DNA from: Flavobacterium sp. M31R6
GTDB lineage: Bacteria > Bacteroidota > Bacteroidia > Flavobacteriales > Flavobacteriaceae
DNA: 64,000 nucleotides
Assembly (NCBI RefSeq): GCF_013284035.1
Contig: NZ_CP054141.1
Coordinates: forward strand, 3,100,001-3,164,000
Reading direction: 5' to 3'
Made by a program: the position numbers and the translations under genes. Positions 18,131 through 26,089 of this stretch are shown here, in pieces. Position 1 is the first letter of the stretch, and every line of letters starts with the position of its first letter. The notes under the pieces were generated by a model. That model had not been told where the DNA came from, ran no database searches, and saw nothing but the letters and a program-made list of their open reading frames with translations.

Positions 18131-18784
18131 TTAGTACTGTGACACTTTCTCAAAGTTCAATTCATCAAAATGATTCACAACAACATCAGCCAGTGACAAA
18201 TCCTGATCTTTGGAATGAAAGCTATTATATCCTACACAAAAAATGCCAGCAGCTTTGGCCGCTTTGACACCATTGGTACTGTCCTCAATAACGATGCAGT
18301 TTTCTTTTGGCGCAATTGATAAGGAAGCCGCATGGAGGAAAATAGCAGGATGTGGTTTTGATTTTGGGAAATCTTCACCACTTACGATATGCGAAAAATA
18401 TTGGTGCAGATCAAAACGGCGAAAAACTCTGTCAATCGTCACTTTTGAAGCTGATGAAGCCACAATCAATTGCATTCCATTTTGGTGAAAATCTTTAATT
18501 AAATTCTCTACTCCTTCCAACAAAGCTAAGTCTTCTTTACTATCGAAAGCATCATTAAAAATAGATCTTTTTCTCAAAATCAAATCTTCCACTTCGTGTT
18601 CCAACTGGAAATGCTCTTTCAATTTTTGAAAAGTATTGCGAGTCGATAATCCTGTAAAAGAAGTGTACATTTCCTCTGGAACCACAATATTCAGTTCGCC
18701 AAATTGTTTGTAATAAGCATAACGGTGTACGAGTTCTGTATCTACAATTACACCATCCATGTCGAAAATTACGGTTTGTATCAT
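18131..18784 (-). CDS. HAD hydrolase, beta-phosphoglucomutase / sugar phosphatase-like
   Basis: 217 residues, the usual length of the subfamily. Motif I is FDMDGVIVDTE (nucleophile D8, acid/base D10), motif II VASSASK, motif III Lys in SKPHPAIF, and motif IV VIEDSTNGVKAAKAAG. A helical C1 cap lies between motifs I and II. Members are beta-phosphoglucomutases or 2-deoxyglucose-6-phosphate-type phosphatases, and the substrate cannot be read off. It is the last gene of the minus-strand group DUF1684-TatD-TcdA-HAD, although a 111-base spacer precedes it. Confidence 0.8.
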   Translation of the reverse strand: MIQTVIFDMDGVIVDTELVHRYAYYKQFGELNIVVPEEMYTSFTGLSTRNTFQKLKEHFQLEHEVEDLILRKRSIFNDAFDSKEDLALLEGVENLIKDFHQNGMQLIVASSASKVTIDRVFRRFDLHQYFSHIVSGEDFPKSKPHPAIFLHAASLSIAPKENCIVIEDSTNGVKAAKAAGIFCVGYNSFHSKDQDLSLADVVVNHFDELNFEKVSQY

Positions 18785-18895
18785 TTGAAAAATTTTGTTT
18801 AATATTTTGTTTAAAATCGTTTAAAAGTTTAAAATTGTTTGATGAAAATCGTTTAATATGATGTTAAACCTTAAACCATCATAAACTTTTAAACT
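18785..18895. repeat. Degenerate GTTTAAAA repeat spacer
   Basis: The spacer is built from variants of GTTTAAAAT / TTTAAACTTT in both orientations (about eight words). It looks like a dispersed AT-rich intergenic repeat and has no coding potential. Confidence 0.4.
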
Positions 18896-19621
18896 TTAAA
18901 CCCTTCCTTCTTTCTTAAGCAAATATCGAATCACTGTTTCGGCAGCATACAAGCCAAATAATCCTGGCATATAACTATTGGTTCCATAAAACGATTTTTT
19001 AAAGTTAGAACCATCGGTCATGCGCAAACTGGATTCATCTTGAATTTCAGAAGAAAAAACCACTTTCACTTTATTGATTTTCTCTTTCTTTAAACGCTTT
19101 CTGATTGTTTTGGCAAAATAGCAATTTACCGTTTTGGCAATATCGGTAACTTTCACTTTGGAAGCTTCCATTTTTCCTCCAGCTCCCATACTGCTTATGA
19201 TTCGGACCTTTTTTCTTTTGGCAGAAATAATCAAATTCAATTTTGGTGTTACGCTATCAATGCAATCCAAAACATAATCATATTCATTGGTCACAATCTC
19301 ATAAGCACGCTCTGGTGAAAGAAATTCTTTTAGTCGAATCAAATTCAATTCAGGATTAATATCCATTAATCGATCGCCTACAACGTCTACTTTAGACTGT
19401 CCTACTGTAGAATGTAAAGCAGGTAATTGTCTATTTATATTGGTAATATCCACCACATCGCCATCCACAATGGTCATCGTACCCACTCCAGCTCTAGCCA
19501 AAAATTCTGCTGCAAAAGAACCTACTCCGCCAAGTCCTACGACCATTACATGAGCATTTTGCAAATTCTGTAATCCTTCTTTTTTAAATAATAGTTCGGC
19601 TCTTTCTGTCCACTCTGCCAT
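18896..19621 (-). CDS. tcdA: tRNA threonylcarbamoyladenosine dehydratase (ThiF/E1-like)
   Basis: Cytosolic ATP-dependent enzyme of 241 residues that cyclises t6A37 to ct6A in ANN-decoding tRNAs. It belongs to the E1/MoeB/ThiF fold: glycine-rich VVGLGGVGSFAAEFLARAG (residues 27-45), TIVDGDVVDITNINRQ (nucleotide and catalytic Arg region) and DYVLDCIDSVTPK. The C-terminal DGSNFKKSFYGTNSYMPGLFG is characteristic of TcdA rather than MoeB or ThiF, and the CxxC zinc pairs of MoeB are absent. It follows tatD with a 23-base gap in the same operon. Confidence 0.88.
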   Translation of the reverse strand: MAEWTERAELLFKKEGLQNLQNAHVMVVGLGGVGSFAAEFLARAGVGTMTIVDGDVVDITNINRQLPALHSTVGQSKVDVVGDRLMDINPELNLIRLKEFLSPERAYEIVTNEYDYVLDCIDSVTPKLNLIISAKRKKVRIISSMGAGGKMEASKVKVTDIAKTVNCYFAKTIRKRLKKEKINKVKVVFSSEIQDESSLRMTDGSNFKKSFYGTNSYMPGLFGLYAAETVIRYLLKKEGRV

Positions 19622-19644
19622 ATCAATTCTTTTTATTTTTATTC

Positions 19645-20298
19645 TTAAAGTTGCTTTTTAAAAACTGCTGCAAAATTACTCTTTATTTGTTGTTGCAGTT
19701 CATCCATATTCCATTTTTTATATCGGGCCGCCAGGGTATACACTTCCTCAATTCCTTCTTCCACTGTATCCGTTTCCAAAAAAAATCGATCATTGGGAAT
19801 ACTTTGAAAAACCGTTTCCAATTCAGGATTACGTAGTAAATATTTCCCGAATGAAATATAAAATCCGTTATTGATGAGTTCTTTGGCCACTTGTTTATTC
19901 TTTGAAAAACCGTGAATCAGCATTGGAACCGTAATTTTTAATCTTTTTTTGAGCGCAATTATCTCTTGAAAAGCAGCCACACAATGAATCACAACAGGTT
20001 TATTTTGTTTTTGTGCCAAAAGCAATTGTCTTTCAAAAACCATTTGCTGCAATTCTAACGGAATTTCGATACGTTTGTCCAATCCACATTCGCCTAGAGC
20101 GAGACAATTTGAATCCTGTAATTTGCTTTCTATAATTTGCAAATCGGTCTCCAATCTTTCTTCATTGATATACCAGGGGTGAATCCCAATGGAATAATAC
20201 GGAATCCCAGCATCAAATTCCTGTGGATATTGATTGACGAGTTCCAAGACTGTGTCCTGATTCGTTAACTTGTGGGTATGCAAATTAAGAAATTTCAT
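19645..20298 (-). CDS. TatD family hydrolase
   Basis: Metal-dependent TIM-barrel hydrolase of 217 residues, shorter than the usual 255-265. Metal ligands are visible in LNLHTH (H7, H9), LGECGLDKR, VIHCVAAF, LIHGFSKN and FLETDT. Known relatives are 3'-5' DNases or D-aminoacyl-tRNA deacylases. The sequence after the first HxH is shortened compared with YcfH/TatD (HTHKLTNQD instead of the longer HCHLD loop), a form often seen in Bacteroidota. Its ATG overlaps the stop of the upstream DUF1684 gene (TAATG), so the two are translationally coupled. Confidence 0.83.
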   Translation of the reverse strand: MKFLNLHTHKLTNQDTVLELVNQYPQEFDAGIPYYSIGIHPWYINEERLETDLQIIESKLQDSNCLALGECGLDKRIEIPLELQQMVFERQLLLAQKQNKPVVIHCVAAFQEIIALKKRLKITVPMLIHGFSKNKQVAKELINNGFYISFGKYLLRNPELETVFQSIPNDRFFLETDTVEEGIEEVYTLAARYKKWNMDELQQQIKSNFAAVFKKQL

Positions 20299-20900
20299 TA
20301 GTCATGAAACTTCTTTACACCTGCTTTGATCTCTATAGACAAATCGTTTTCCAATGGTACTTTTGGGCATGAATATTTATAACTGTATGCACAATAGGGA
20401 TTGTAAGATTGGTTAAAATCAATAACGATGGTATTTCCGGCTGGAATCTTCAAATCAATGTATTTCCCGCCTATATAACTCTCTTTTCCCGAGGTCAAAT
20501 CCGAAAATGGCAAAAACAAATGGTCTTTGTATTCTTCTTTTTTGGAAAGTTCAATATTGCGATAAATATTTAGTTTTAACTCTTTTCCTTCTAACTGAAA
20601 ATGAGCTTCACCGTATTTTACATACATAGGTTTTTTCGCGCCAGTAGTTGGCATCACAAAAGGTTTTTCGTTCTCAGTTCTAATGAATTGTGCAACTACA
20701 AAGGCTTTCTCATTTATAGGATAAAAATCCAATGCCTTGAAATGGGCCAAATCTTCAGGCAAAAGAGGACTTGTTTTTGCATCGGCAAATTCGGTATTGA
20801 GGTCTTTTTGAAATTTTTCGACAACTGCCATGTCAAATTTTTCTTGACCAAAACCTACATTAAATAATGCTATTAAAACCAAAGTCAGTATAACTCTCAT
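20298..20900 (-). CDS. DUF1684 domain secreted protein
   Basis: 200 residues. The signal peptide is short (cut near FNVGFGQ). The body matches DUF1684: GEAHFQLEGKELKLNIYRN, LFLPFSDLTSGKESYIGGKY, and IVIDFNQSYNPYCAYSYKYSCP with conserved Asn-Pro-Tyr-Cys-Ala. The biochemical function is unknown. It is the first gene of the DUF1684-TatD-TcdA operon. A TATTTTTG box (20924-20917, minus strand) sits 17 bases before the ATG and is a likely promoter element. Confidence 0.8.
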   Translation of the reverse strand: MRVILTLVLIALFNVGFGQEKFDMAVVEKFQKDLNTEFADAKTSPLLPEDLAHFKALDFYPINEKAFVVAQFIRTENEKPFVMPTTGAKKPMYVKYGEAHFQLEGKELKLNIYRNIELSKKEEYKDHLFLPFSDLTSGKESYIGGKYIDLKIPAGNTIVIDFNQSYNPYCAYSYKYSCPKVPLENDLSIEIKAGVKKFHD

Positions 20901-20950
20901 ATCTTTAAATTTTAAGCAAAAATAGTTTAAAAATGATATACCATAAAAAA

Positions 20951-21035
20951 ATTAACCGCAAAGAGCGCAAAGAAAGCGCTAGGAACGCAAAGCTTAGCGA
21001 ACTCTACGAAATTCTTTGCGTTCTTTGCTGTTAAT
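20951..21035. repeat. Inverted-repeat intergenic element (GCAAAGA-GCGCAAAG type)
   Basis: Two 25-base arms, 20951-20975 and 21011-21035, are complementary with about three mismatches and are built from the word ACCGCAAAGAGCGCAAAG. The middle is 35 bases. This hairpin-forming element resembles spacer repeats I recall from other Flavobacterium genomes. It carries no gene and could fold in RNA as a terminator-like or stabilising stem between the divergent neighbours. Confidence 0.6.
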
Positions 21036-21074
21036 CATTTAAGTTTTTACCTTTGAAAAAACTCGAAATTTCTA

Positions 21075-22292
21075 ATGCTCAAAACTGCCCTCGGTCGCTA
21101 CATAAATAATTTTAAAGGATTCACACGCGAAGTTTGGATACTTGCCCTAATCACTTTTATAAATAGAGCCGGTACTATGGTGCTGCCTTTTTTATCCAAA
21201 TATTTAAAGGAAGATTTGAATTTTACCTATGGCGAAGTGGGATGGATTATGGTTGCTTTTGGATTGGGTTCTATGCTAGGCTCGTGGTTAGGAGGAAAAT
21301 TGACCGATAAAATTGGGTTTTATAAAATCATGATTTTTAGCCTTTTTACGAGCGGAATCCTATTTATTTTGCTGCAATATATAACAACCTTTTGGGGATT
21401 ATGCTTTGGGATGTTTGTCATTATGGCCATTTCCGATATGTTTCGTCCTGCCATGTTTGTATCACTGAGCGTATATGCAAAACCCGAGAATCGAGTTCGT
21501 GCGCTGTCTTTAATTCGCTTAGCTGTAAATCTAGGTTTTACAGCTGGTCCTGCATTGGGTGGATTGATTATAATAGGAATGGGATACCAAGGCCTATTTT
21601 GGGTCGATGGAAGCACCTGCATCATTGCGATTTTGATTTTTGCATTCTACATCAAAGAAAAAAAGAAAATACCTGCTGCCACAGATCATTCGATAACCAA
21701 AACAGTTCCAAAATCGGTCTTCAAAGACAAACCTTTTTGGTTACTTCTCTTTATCAGTTTTGTAACTTTCATGGTTTTTCTTCAAATATTTTCGACTTTA
21801 CCCTTATATCACAGCGAAAAATTCGGACTCAGTGAATTCCAAACCGGAATGTTGCTTTCCATCAACGGACTATTGGTTTTCCTTTTAGAGATGCCGATTG
21901 TTAGCAGGTTGGAAAGAAATAAAACTAACAAAATAAAAAGCATTGCAATTGGATCGCTATTCATAACACTTGGATATTACATTTTGTTACTCGATTCTTG
22001 GGTCGGAATCTTGACCATTAGCATCATATTGCTCACCTTTGGAGAAATTTTTTCTTTCCCATTTGTCAATGCCGTTGCCCTCAACCGCGCGCCAAAAGGT
22101 CAAGAAGGAAAATATATGGGCTTCTATACCATGAGTTTCAGTCTGGCACATATAGTCAGTTCCAAAACAGGTTTGGAAATCATTGCACATTATAATTATC
22201 AAGTCAATTGGTTTATCATGGGAACTTTGGGTACACTATCCTTCCTTTGCTGTATTTGGCTCAATAAAATTATTCACAAAGAACAAAAATAA
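21075..22292 (+). CDS. Major facilitator superfamily transporter
   Basis: Inner-membrane transporter of 405 residues with 12 predicted spans. It shows the MFS loop 2-3 motif (GSWLGGKLTDKIGFYKIM, the GxLaDrxGrk pattern) and a matching weaker repeat in the second half (SRLERNKTNKIKS). The N-terminal EVWILALITFINRAGTMVLP is typical of the DHA1-like drug or metabolite exporters of Bacteroidota. The substrate is unknown. It stands alone between a repeat element and the BlaI region. Confidence 0.83.
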   Translation: MLKTALGRYINNFKGFTREVWILALITFINRAGTMVLPFLSKYLKEDLNFTYGEVGWIMVAFGLGSMLGSWLGGKLTDKIGFYKIMIFSLFTSGILFILLQYITTFWGLCFGMFVIMAISDMFRPAMFVSLSVYAKPENRVRALSLIRLAVNLGFTAGPALGGLIIIGMGYQGLFWVDGSTCIIAILIFAFYIKEKKKIPAATDHSITKTVPKSVFKDKPFWLLLFISFVTFMVFLQIFSTLPLYHSEKFGLSEFQTGMLLSINGLLVFLLEMPIVSRLERNKTNKIKSIAIGSLFITLGYYILLLDSWVGILTISIILLTFGEIFSFPFVNAVALNRAPKGQEGKYMGFYTMSFSLAHIVSSKTGLEIIAHYNYQVNWFIMGTLGTLSFLCCIWLNKIIHKEQK

Positions 22293-22450
22293 CATCTACA
22301 TAATAATTAGGGTGTGCCACCATTATATAAATGGGCCAAATATACAAACCGCCTATTCGGCCCACTTACATAATGCTGTCGGGTCATAAGCGCTACTTCG
22401 GTAGCTTGCTCCTACCCCTCACACGGTAAACCACAACTATTATATTTCAA
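22293..22450. repeat. Noncoding element with UUCG hairpin
   Basis: About 110 bases, clearly more GC-rich than the flanks, with no frame. A TGGGCC/GGCCCA pair (22332-22337 with 22359-22364) and a GCTAC-TTCG-GTAGC hairpin (22392-22405) are visible, followed by CCTACCCCTCACACGG. Similar blocks occur between genes in other Flavobacteria as far as I recall. I read it as a degenerate dispersed repeat. The remainder up to the BlaI promoter at 22574 is AT-rich spacer. Confidence 0.4.
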
Positions 22451-22573
22451 AAGATATTTTTTGCTTTTATCGTTTTCTATACACACATCCTAACAGCTTT
22501 CCAAAACCTTTTAGGCTAAAAAACACATTCCAATCTCAGTAAAAACAATACAAAACTAAAATTTTAGTTAAAT

Positions 22574-22609
22574 AACTATATTTATAGTTTGTAAACTAGA
22601 AATATAGTT
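22574..22609. promoter_or_regulatory. Tandem operators of the BlaI-type repressor
   Basis: Site 1 at 22574-22589 is the perfect palindrome AACTATATTTATAGTT. Site 2 at 22594-22609 is AACTAGAAATATAGTT, the same with one arm change. Centres are 20 bases apart, about two helical turns on one face. Site 1 overlaps the -33 TTTG and site 2 lies between -33 and -7, the expected position for an autorepressed blaI/blaR-type operon. Confidence 0.7.
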
Positions 22610-22618
22610 GTAAGTTTG
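22588..22618 (+). promoter_or_regulatory. Promoter of the BlaI/M56 operon
   Basis: TTTG at 22588-22591, exactly 19 bases, then TAAGTTTG at 22611-22618: a full match to the Bacteroidota primary-sigma promoter. The start codon follows at 22636. Confidence 0.7.
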
Positions 22619-22635
22619 TTTCAAATAAAATCATC

Positions 22636-22995
22636 ATGCAAAAACTAACAAACAAAGAAGAAGAAATCATGCACATTTTATGGAAGCTCAAAAAAGCATT
22701 CGTAAAAGAAGTGATGGCCGAAATCACCGAAGACCAACCGCATTACAACACCTTATCTACCATTATTCGCAATCTGGAAGAAAAGGGATATGTAAATCAC
22801 AATGCATTTGGAAACACACATCAATATTTCCCAATTGTAAGTATTGAAGATTACCGAAAAGGTTTTATGAGTACCGCTATCGATAATTATTTTAATAGTT
22901 CATATAAAAATATGGTTTCCTTTTTTGCCAAAGAAGAGAAAATATCGGCAGCCGAACTGCGTGAAATCCTTTCTATGATCGAACAAAAGCAATAA
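22636..22995 (+). CDS. BlaI/MecI/CopY-family transcriptional repressor
   Basis: Winged-helix repressor of 119 residues, full length for the family. The N-terminal LTNKEEEIMHILWKLKKAFV and the recognition region HYNTLSTIIRNLEEKGYV match BlaI-type proteins, and a helical dimerisation tail follows (SAAELREILSMIEQKQ). It should bind the tandem palindromes just upstream and repress its own operon until the partner M56 protease cleaves it. That mechanism is known for BlaI/BlaR1 and MecI/MecR1 and is inferred here. Only two bases separate it from the M56 gene. Confidence 0.88.
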   Translation: MQKLTNKEEEIMHILWKLKKAFVKEVMAEITEDQPHYNTLSTIIRNLEEKGYVNHNAFGNTHQYFPIVSIEDYRKGFMSTAIDNYFNSSYKNMVSFFAKEEKISAAELREILSMIEQKQ

Positions 22996-22997
22996 AA

Positions 22998-24869
22998 ATG
23001 GAAACACTATTCATATATATCGCAAAATCGAGCGGACTAATTGGAATGTTCTATATCGCTTATTATTTCCTATTGCGAAAAGAGACTTTTTTTACAGCAA
23101 ATCGTTGGTTTCTTTTAGCAGGTTTGTTTACATCTGCAATTTTGCCATGGATAGTTTTTACCACAATTGTTTGGGTAGAACCAACATCAACCAATTTTGA
23201 TTGGTCCAAACTTCCCATGAGACCTGTCCAAGAGGAAAGCTTTGAAATCAATTGGTATCTCGTTTTGGTCGCTGCTTATATAATTGGAATAGTATTGTTT
23301 TTAGCCCAGTTTGCATTAGACTTTTATAACCTTAATCGCGTTTTAAAAGGAAAAACAATTCATCGACAAGCCGACCATAAATTCATTGACCTCAAAGAAA
23401 ACATTGCTCCATTTTCTTATTTCAACACCATCGTTTACAACTCATCATTGTACAGCGAGTCTGAAATGGAAAGTATTTTGGAGCATGAAAAAGTTCACAG
23501 CGAGCAATACCATACGATAGACGTCCTAATCACGCGTTTCTTTTGCATCCTTTTTTGGTTCAATCCGTTTATTTGGTTGTACAAAAATGCCATTTTACAA
23601 AATCTGGAATTCATCGCCGACAGTGAAGCCACCAAAAACATATCTGACAAAAAAGCGTACCAACTCACGCTTTTAAAAATAACAACACACGAGAATTGTG
23701 TTGTGCTTACCAATCATTTTTATCAATCATTAATCAAAAAACGAATCGTTATGTTAAACAAAAATCAATCAAAAAAATGGAATTCCTGGAAGTATGCATT
23801 GGTACTTCCGGCTTTAATTGCCTTTGTATTTTTATTCCAAATGGAAGTGATTGCAAAGGAAAAAAATGTGAACCCAAAAGTAGAACAATCAGCCTCTGAT
23901 GATGTAGATGTTTATAAAATCACAAAAAATACTACGGAAGCGGAATTAAAAGAAAAAGCCGAAATTCTAAAAGAAAAATATGGCATACAAACCACATTCT
24001 CTAAAATTAAAAGAAACTCAAATAATGAATTAATTGGTTTAAAAATTAAACTGCAAAAAGGAAAAGAAGCAGCCACAGTTACAGAAGTGGATAGCAGCGA
24101 ACCTATAAAAGATTTTGCAATAGCCATTTCTAAAAATGATAATGGAACCACAAATATTGGAATCGTTACCGAAGAGAACAGAAAGAATGATAAATTAACC
24201 CTAAGTAATAACGTAGCATCCCATAACATCAGTATTCCTGATGATACCAACATTTTTATTGATGGAGCAAAATCAGATAAAACCGAAATGGATAAATTGG
24301 ATCCAAAAGATATTGCCACTATGAATGTCATCAAGAATAATGACAAACAAGAAATCAGAATCATTACAAAAAATTTTGCAAAAATAGGCAGCGAAAATGA
24401 TATCTATATCAATGATAAAAAAGTAGACCAGAACGAATTAGACAATTTAGACCAAGGAACAATCGAAAGAATGGACGTGAATAAAGACGGGAAAACTATT
24501 CGAATTATTACCCGAAATAGAGTTTCTCAGGATATAAATGCACCAGTCCCTCCTACACCACCAACACCTCCTACGCTAGCTTCAAAAATTAAAGCTCCTG
24601 CTTTTCCAAAAGCGCCAAAAGCACCAAAAGGAGACCCAATAAACGGAGATAAAAAGGCTTGGAAAGATTTCGAAAAGAAAATGGAAGAGTATGACGCCAA
24701 AATGAAAAAACTAGAACCTCAAATGGAAGCTTTTGACAAACAAATGGCTGAATTTGACAAACAAATGGAGCCGTTCAATAAACAAATGGAGGCTTTTGAT
24801 AAACAAATGGAAGTTTATGAAAAACAAATGGAAGAATACCAATCCAAATTAGAAAAAGAAAACAAATAG
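22998..24869 (+). CDS. M56-family membrane metalloprotease, BlaR1-like signal transducer
   Basis: 623 residues. Four N-terminal membrane spans surround a gluzincin site, LEHEKVHSEQYH (H163, E164, H167), followed by FWFNPFIWLYKNA as in BlaR1/MecR1. After a last span (about residues 265-282) comes a 340-residue extracytoplasmic part. It is not a penicillin-binding domain: it is charged and repetitive, has a Pro-rich VPPTPPTPPTL linker, and ends in a heptad-like series FDKQMEAFDKQ / YEKQMEEYQ (about seven copies), probably a coiled coil. Beta-lactam sensing is therefore not supported; the signal is unknown. It is followed by a terminator. Confidence 0.85.
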   Translation: METLFIYIAKSSGLIGMFYIAYYFLLRKETFFTANRWFLLAGLFTSAILPWIVFTTIVWVEPTSTNFDWSKLPMRPVQEESFEINWYLVLVAAYIIGIVLFLAQFALDFYNLNRVLKGKTIHRQADHKFIDLKENIAPFSYFNTIVYNSSLYSESEMESILEHEKVHSEQYHTIDVLITRFFCILFWFNPFIWLYKNAILQNLEFIADSEATKNISDKKAYQLTLLKITTHENCVVLTNHFYQSLIKKRIVMLNKNQSKKWNSWKYALVLPALIAFVFLFQMEVIAKEKNVNPKVEQSASDDVDVYKITKNTTEAELKEKAEILKEKYGIQTTFSKIKRNSNNELIGLKIKLQKGKEAATVTEVDSSEPIKDFAIAISKNDNGTTNIGIVTEENRKNDKLTLSNNVASHNISIPDDTNIFIDGAKSDKTEMDKLDPKDIATMNVIKNNDKQEIRIITKNFAKIGSENDIYINDKKVDQNELDNLDQGTIERMDVNKDGKTIRIITRNRVSQDINAPVPPTPPTPPTLASKIKAPAFPKAPKAPKGDPINGDKKAWKDFEKKMEEYDAKMKKLEPQMEAFDKQMAEFDKQMEPFNKQMEAFDKQMEVYEKQMEEYQSKLEKENK

Positions 24870-24894
24870 CGGCGGTATTCACTAAAAATCAATA

Positions 24895-24930
24895 AAAAAG
24901 ACGGTCACTCATCAAGACCGTCTTTTTTTA
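24895..24930. terminator. Terminator after the BlaI/M56 operon
   Basis: 12-base-pair perfect stem AAAAAGACGGTC (24895-24906 with 24916-24927), nine-base loop, T run on the plus strand. Confidence 0.85.
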
Positions 24931-24938
24931 TATCTTTG
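24931..24938 (+). promoter_or_regulatory. Promoter -7 box for the 46-residue protein
   Basis: TATCTTTG matches TAnnTTTG and lies 15 bases before the ATG at 24954. It follows the upstream terminator directly, so the small gene has its own transcript. Confidence 0.5.
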
Positions 24939-24953
24939 AAAAAAAATCAAGCT

Positions 24954-25094
24954 ATGTTTAAAATCCTTGCCCAAGTCAACAAACTTATTTTACCAAGCTT
25001 TACTAAACAAAGATTGGATGTGTCCAAAGCCAAAAAATGGCAAATGGCAATTATTGGCTATCGTTATTATGTTACCACAAGGGCGCTTGGTTAA
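24954..25094 (+). CDS. Conserved small basic protein, 46 residues (flavobacterial SsrA-binding-protein-like name)
   Basis: Starts MFKILAQVNKLILPSF, continues with KQRLDVSKAKKWQMAIIGYR and ends in YYVTTRALG. Small proteins of this size with the same LPSFTKQ / QMAIIG-RYYVTTRALG pattern occur, as I recall, across Flavobacteriaceae, often labelled SsrA-binding protein although far too short to be SmpB. It is basic, with one moderately hydrophobic segment. Its own TAnnTTTG box and the preceding terminator support a real gene. A different frame overlapping it (24967-25158) has no such support. Confidence 0.65.
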   Translation: MFKILAQVNKLILPSFTKQRLDVSKAKKWQMAIIGYRYYVTTRALG

Positions 25095-25095
25095 A

Positions 25096-25152
25096 ATTTT
25101 AGAATGCAGAATTAAGAATTTAGAATGCAGAATTAAGAATGCAGAATGCAGA
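25096..25152. repeat. Tandem AT-rich 21-base-type repeat
   Basis: Three imperfect copies of TTTAGAATGCAGAATTAAGA follow the small gene directly. Related words occur at 5207-5245. Noncoding. Confidence 0.5.
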
Positions 25153-25202
25153 TTCTAAATACTGCCTACTGTCACCTATTAATCTGCCTACTGAACACAA
25201 AA

Positions 25203-25715
25203 CTAATACGTCATCGCCGCAAAAATCTCGTTTCCTGCAATCTTTTCTCTTCCGTTTAAGAAAGTGATTTCCATCAGGAAATTACACTGTACAATTATAC
25301 CTCCCAATCGTTCCACCAATTCGCAAACCGCTTTTGCTGTTCCACCGGTAGCCAAAACATCATCGTGAATCAAAACTCTATCTCCTTTTTGTATAGCATC
25401 GGTATGAATTTCAAGCGTGTCAGTACCATACTCTAAATCATAAGAGGCAGAAATAGTCTCGAAAGGCAATTTATTGGGTTTCCGAACTGGAACAAAACCT
25501 ACATTCAATTCCTCCGCCAAAAGAATCCCGAAGAAAAAACCTCGACTTTCAACTCCAATTACCTTGTCAATTTTTTTGTCTTTTACTGTAGAAACCAATA
25601 TTTCCAAGCATTCTTTCCTCGCATTTGCATTAATTAGCAAGGGAGTGATGTCTTTAAACACAATTCCTTCTTTTGGAAAACCCTGAATATCACGTATATA
25701 TTTTTTCAAGCTCAT
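25203..25715 (-). CDS. apt: Adenine phosphoribosyltransferase
   Basis: Cytosolic purine salvage enzyme (adenine + PRPP to AMP + PPi), 170 residues, the usual length. The PRPP-binding motif is VLIHDDVLATGGTA at 114-127. The N-terminal IRDIQGFPKEGIVFKDITPL and the hood segment PVRKPNKLPFETISASYDLEYG are diagnostic for Apt over other phosphoribosyltransferases. It is divergent from the tRNA-Arg gene and monocistronic in this window. Confidence 0.95.
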   Translation of the reverse strand: MSLKKYIRDIQGFPKEGIVFKDITPLLINANARKECLEILVSTVKDKKIDKVIGVESRGFFFGILLAEELNVGFVPVRKPNKLPFETISASYDLEYGTDTLEIHTDAIQKGDRVLIHDDVLATGGTAKAVCELVERLGGIIVQCNFLMEITFLNGREKIAGNEIFAAMTY

Positions 25716-25743
25716 ATTTTTTCATTTTTATACGATTTCATAC

Positions 25744-25773
25744 TTGCAAGATACATATTTATTCCTATATTTG
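25744..25773 (+). promoter_or_regulatory. Promoter of the tRNA-Arg gene
   Basis: TTG at 25744-25746, exactly 19 bases, TATATTTG at 25766-25773. This fits the Bacteroidota consensus fully and puts transcription start about 50 bases before the tRNA. Confidence 0.65.
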
Positions 25774-25829
25774 CACCCGCAAACAAGTTCAGTAGACAAC
25801 ATTGTAAACAATGAACAAGTAAGCAAAAT

Positions 25830-25903
25830 GGCCTTGTGGCGCAACTGAATAGCGCACTTGATTACGGCTCAAGAGGTTACTGGTTTGAATCCAGTCAAGG
25901 TCA
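25830..25903 (+). tRNA. tRNA-Arg (anticodon ACG)
   Basis: A complete cloverleaf of 74 bases: acceptor GGCCTTG with CAAGGTC (one G-T pair), D arm GCGC/GCGC, anticodon stem CTTGA/TCAAG with loop TTACGGC (anticodon ACG, read as ICG after deamination), and T arm ACTGG-TTTGAAT-CCAGT. The discriminator base is A and CCA is not encoded. It is followed by a terminator. Confidence 0.95.
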
Positions 25904-25912
25904 CTAAAAAAT

Positions 25913-25954
25913 CCTTAAACACACTGTAAATCAGGAGTTTAAGGCTTTTTTTTT
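25913..25954 (+). terminator. Terminator of the tRNA-Arg transcript
   Basis: Eight-base-pair stem CCTTAAAC/GTTTAAGG (25913-25920 with 25937-25944) followed by nine T. Confidence 0.75.
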
Positions 25955-26089
25955 ATTATAAATAGACCAATAGATACGACAAAATTAATTATTTCGAAAT
26001 ATGAAATTTTCGGGATAAATTAACCCAATTAAATTTCTTGCTTCTGACTAGATACATTTGAGATTGTCAAATTTAAAGTTTAAAATTTA

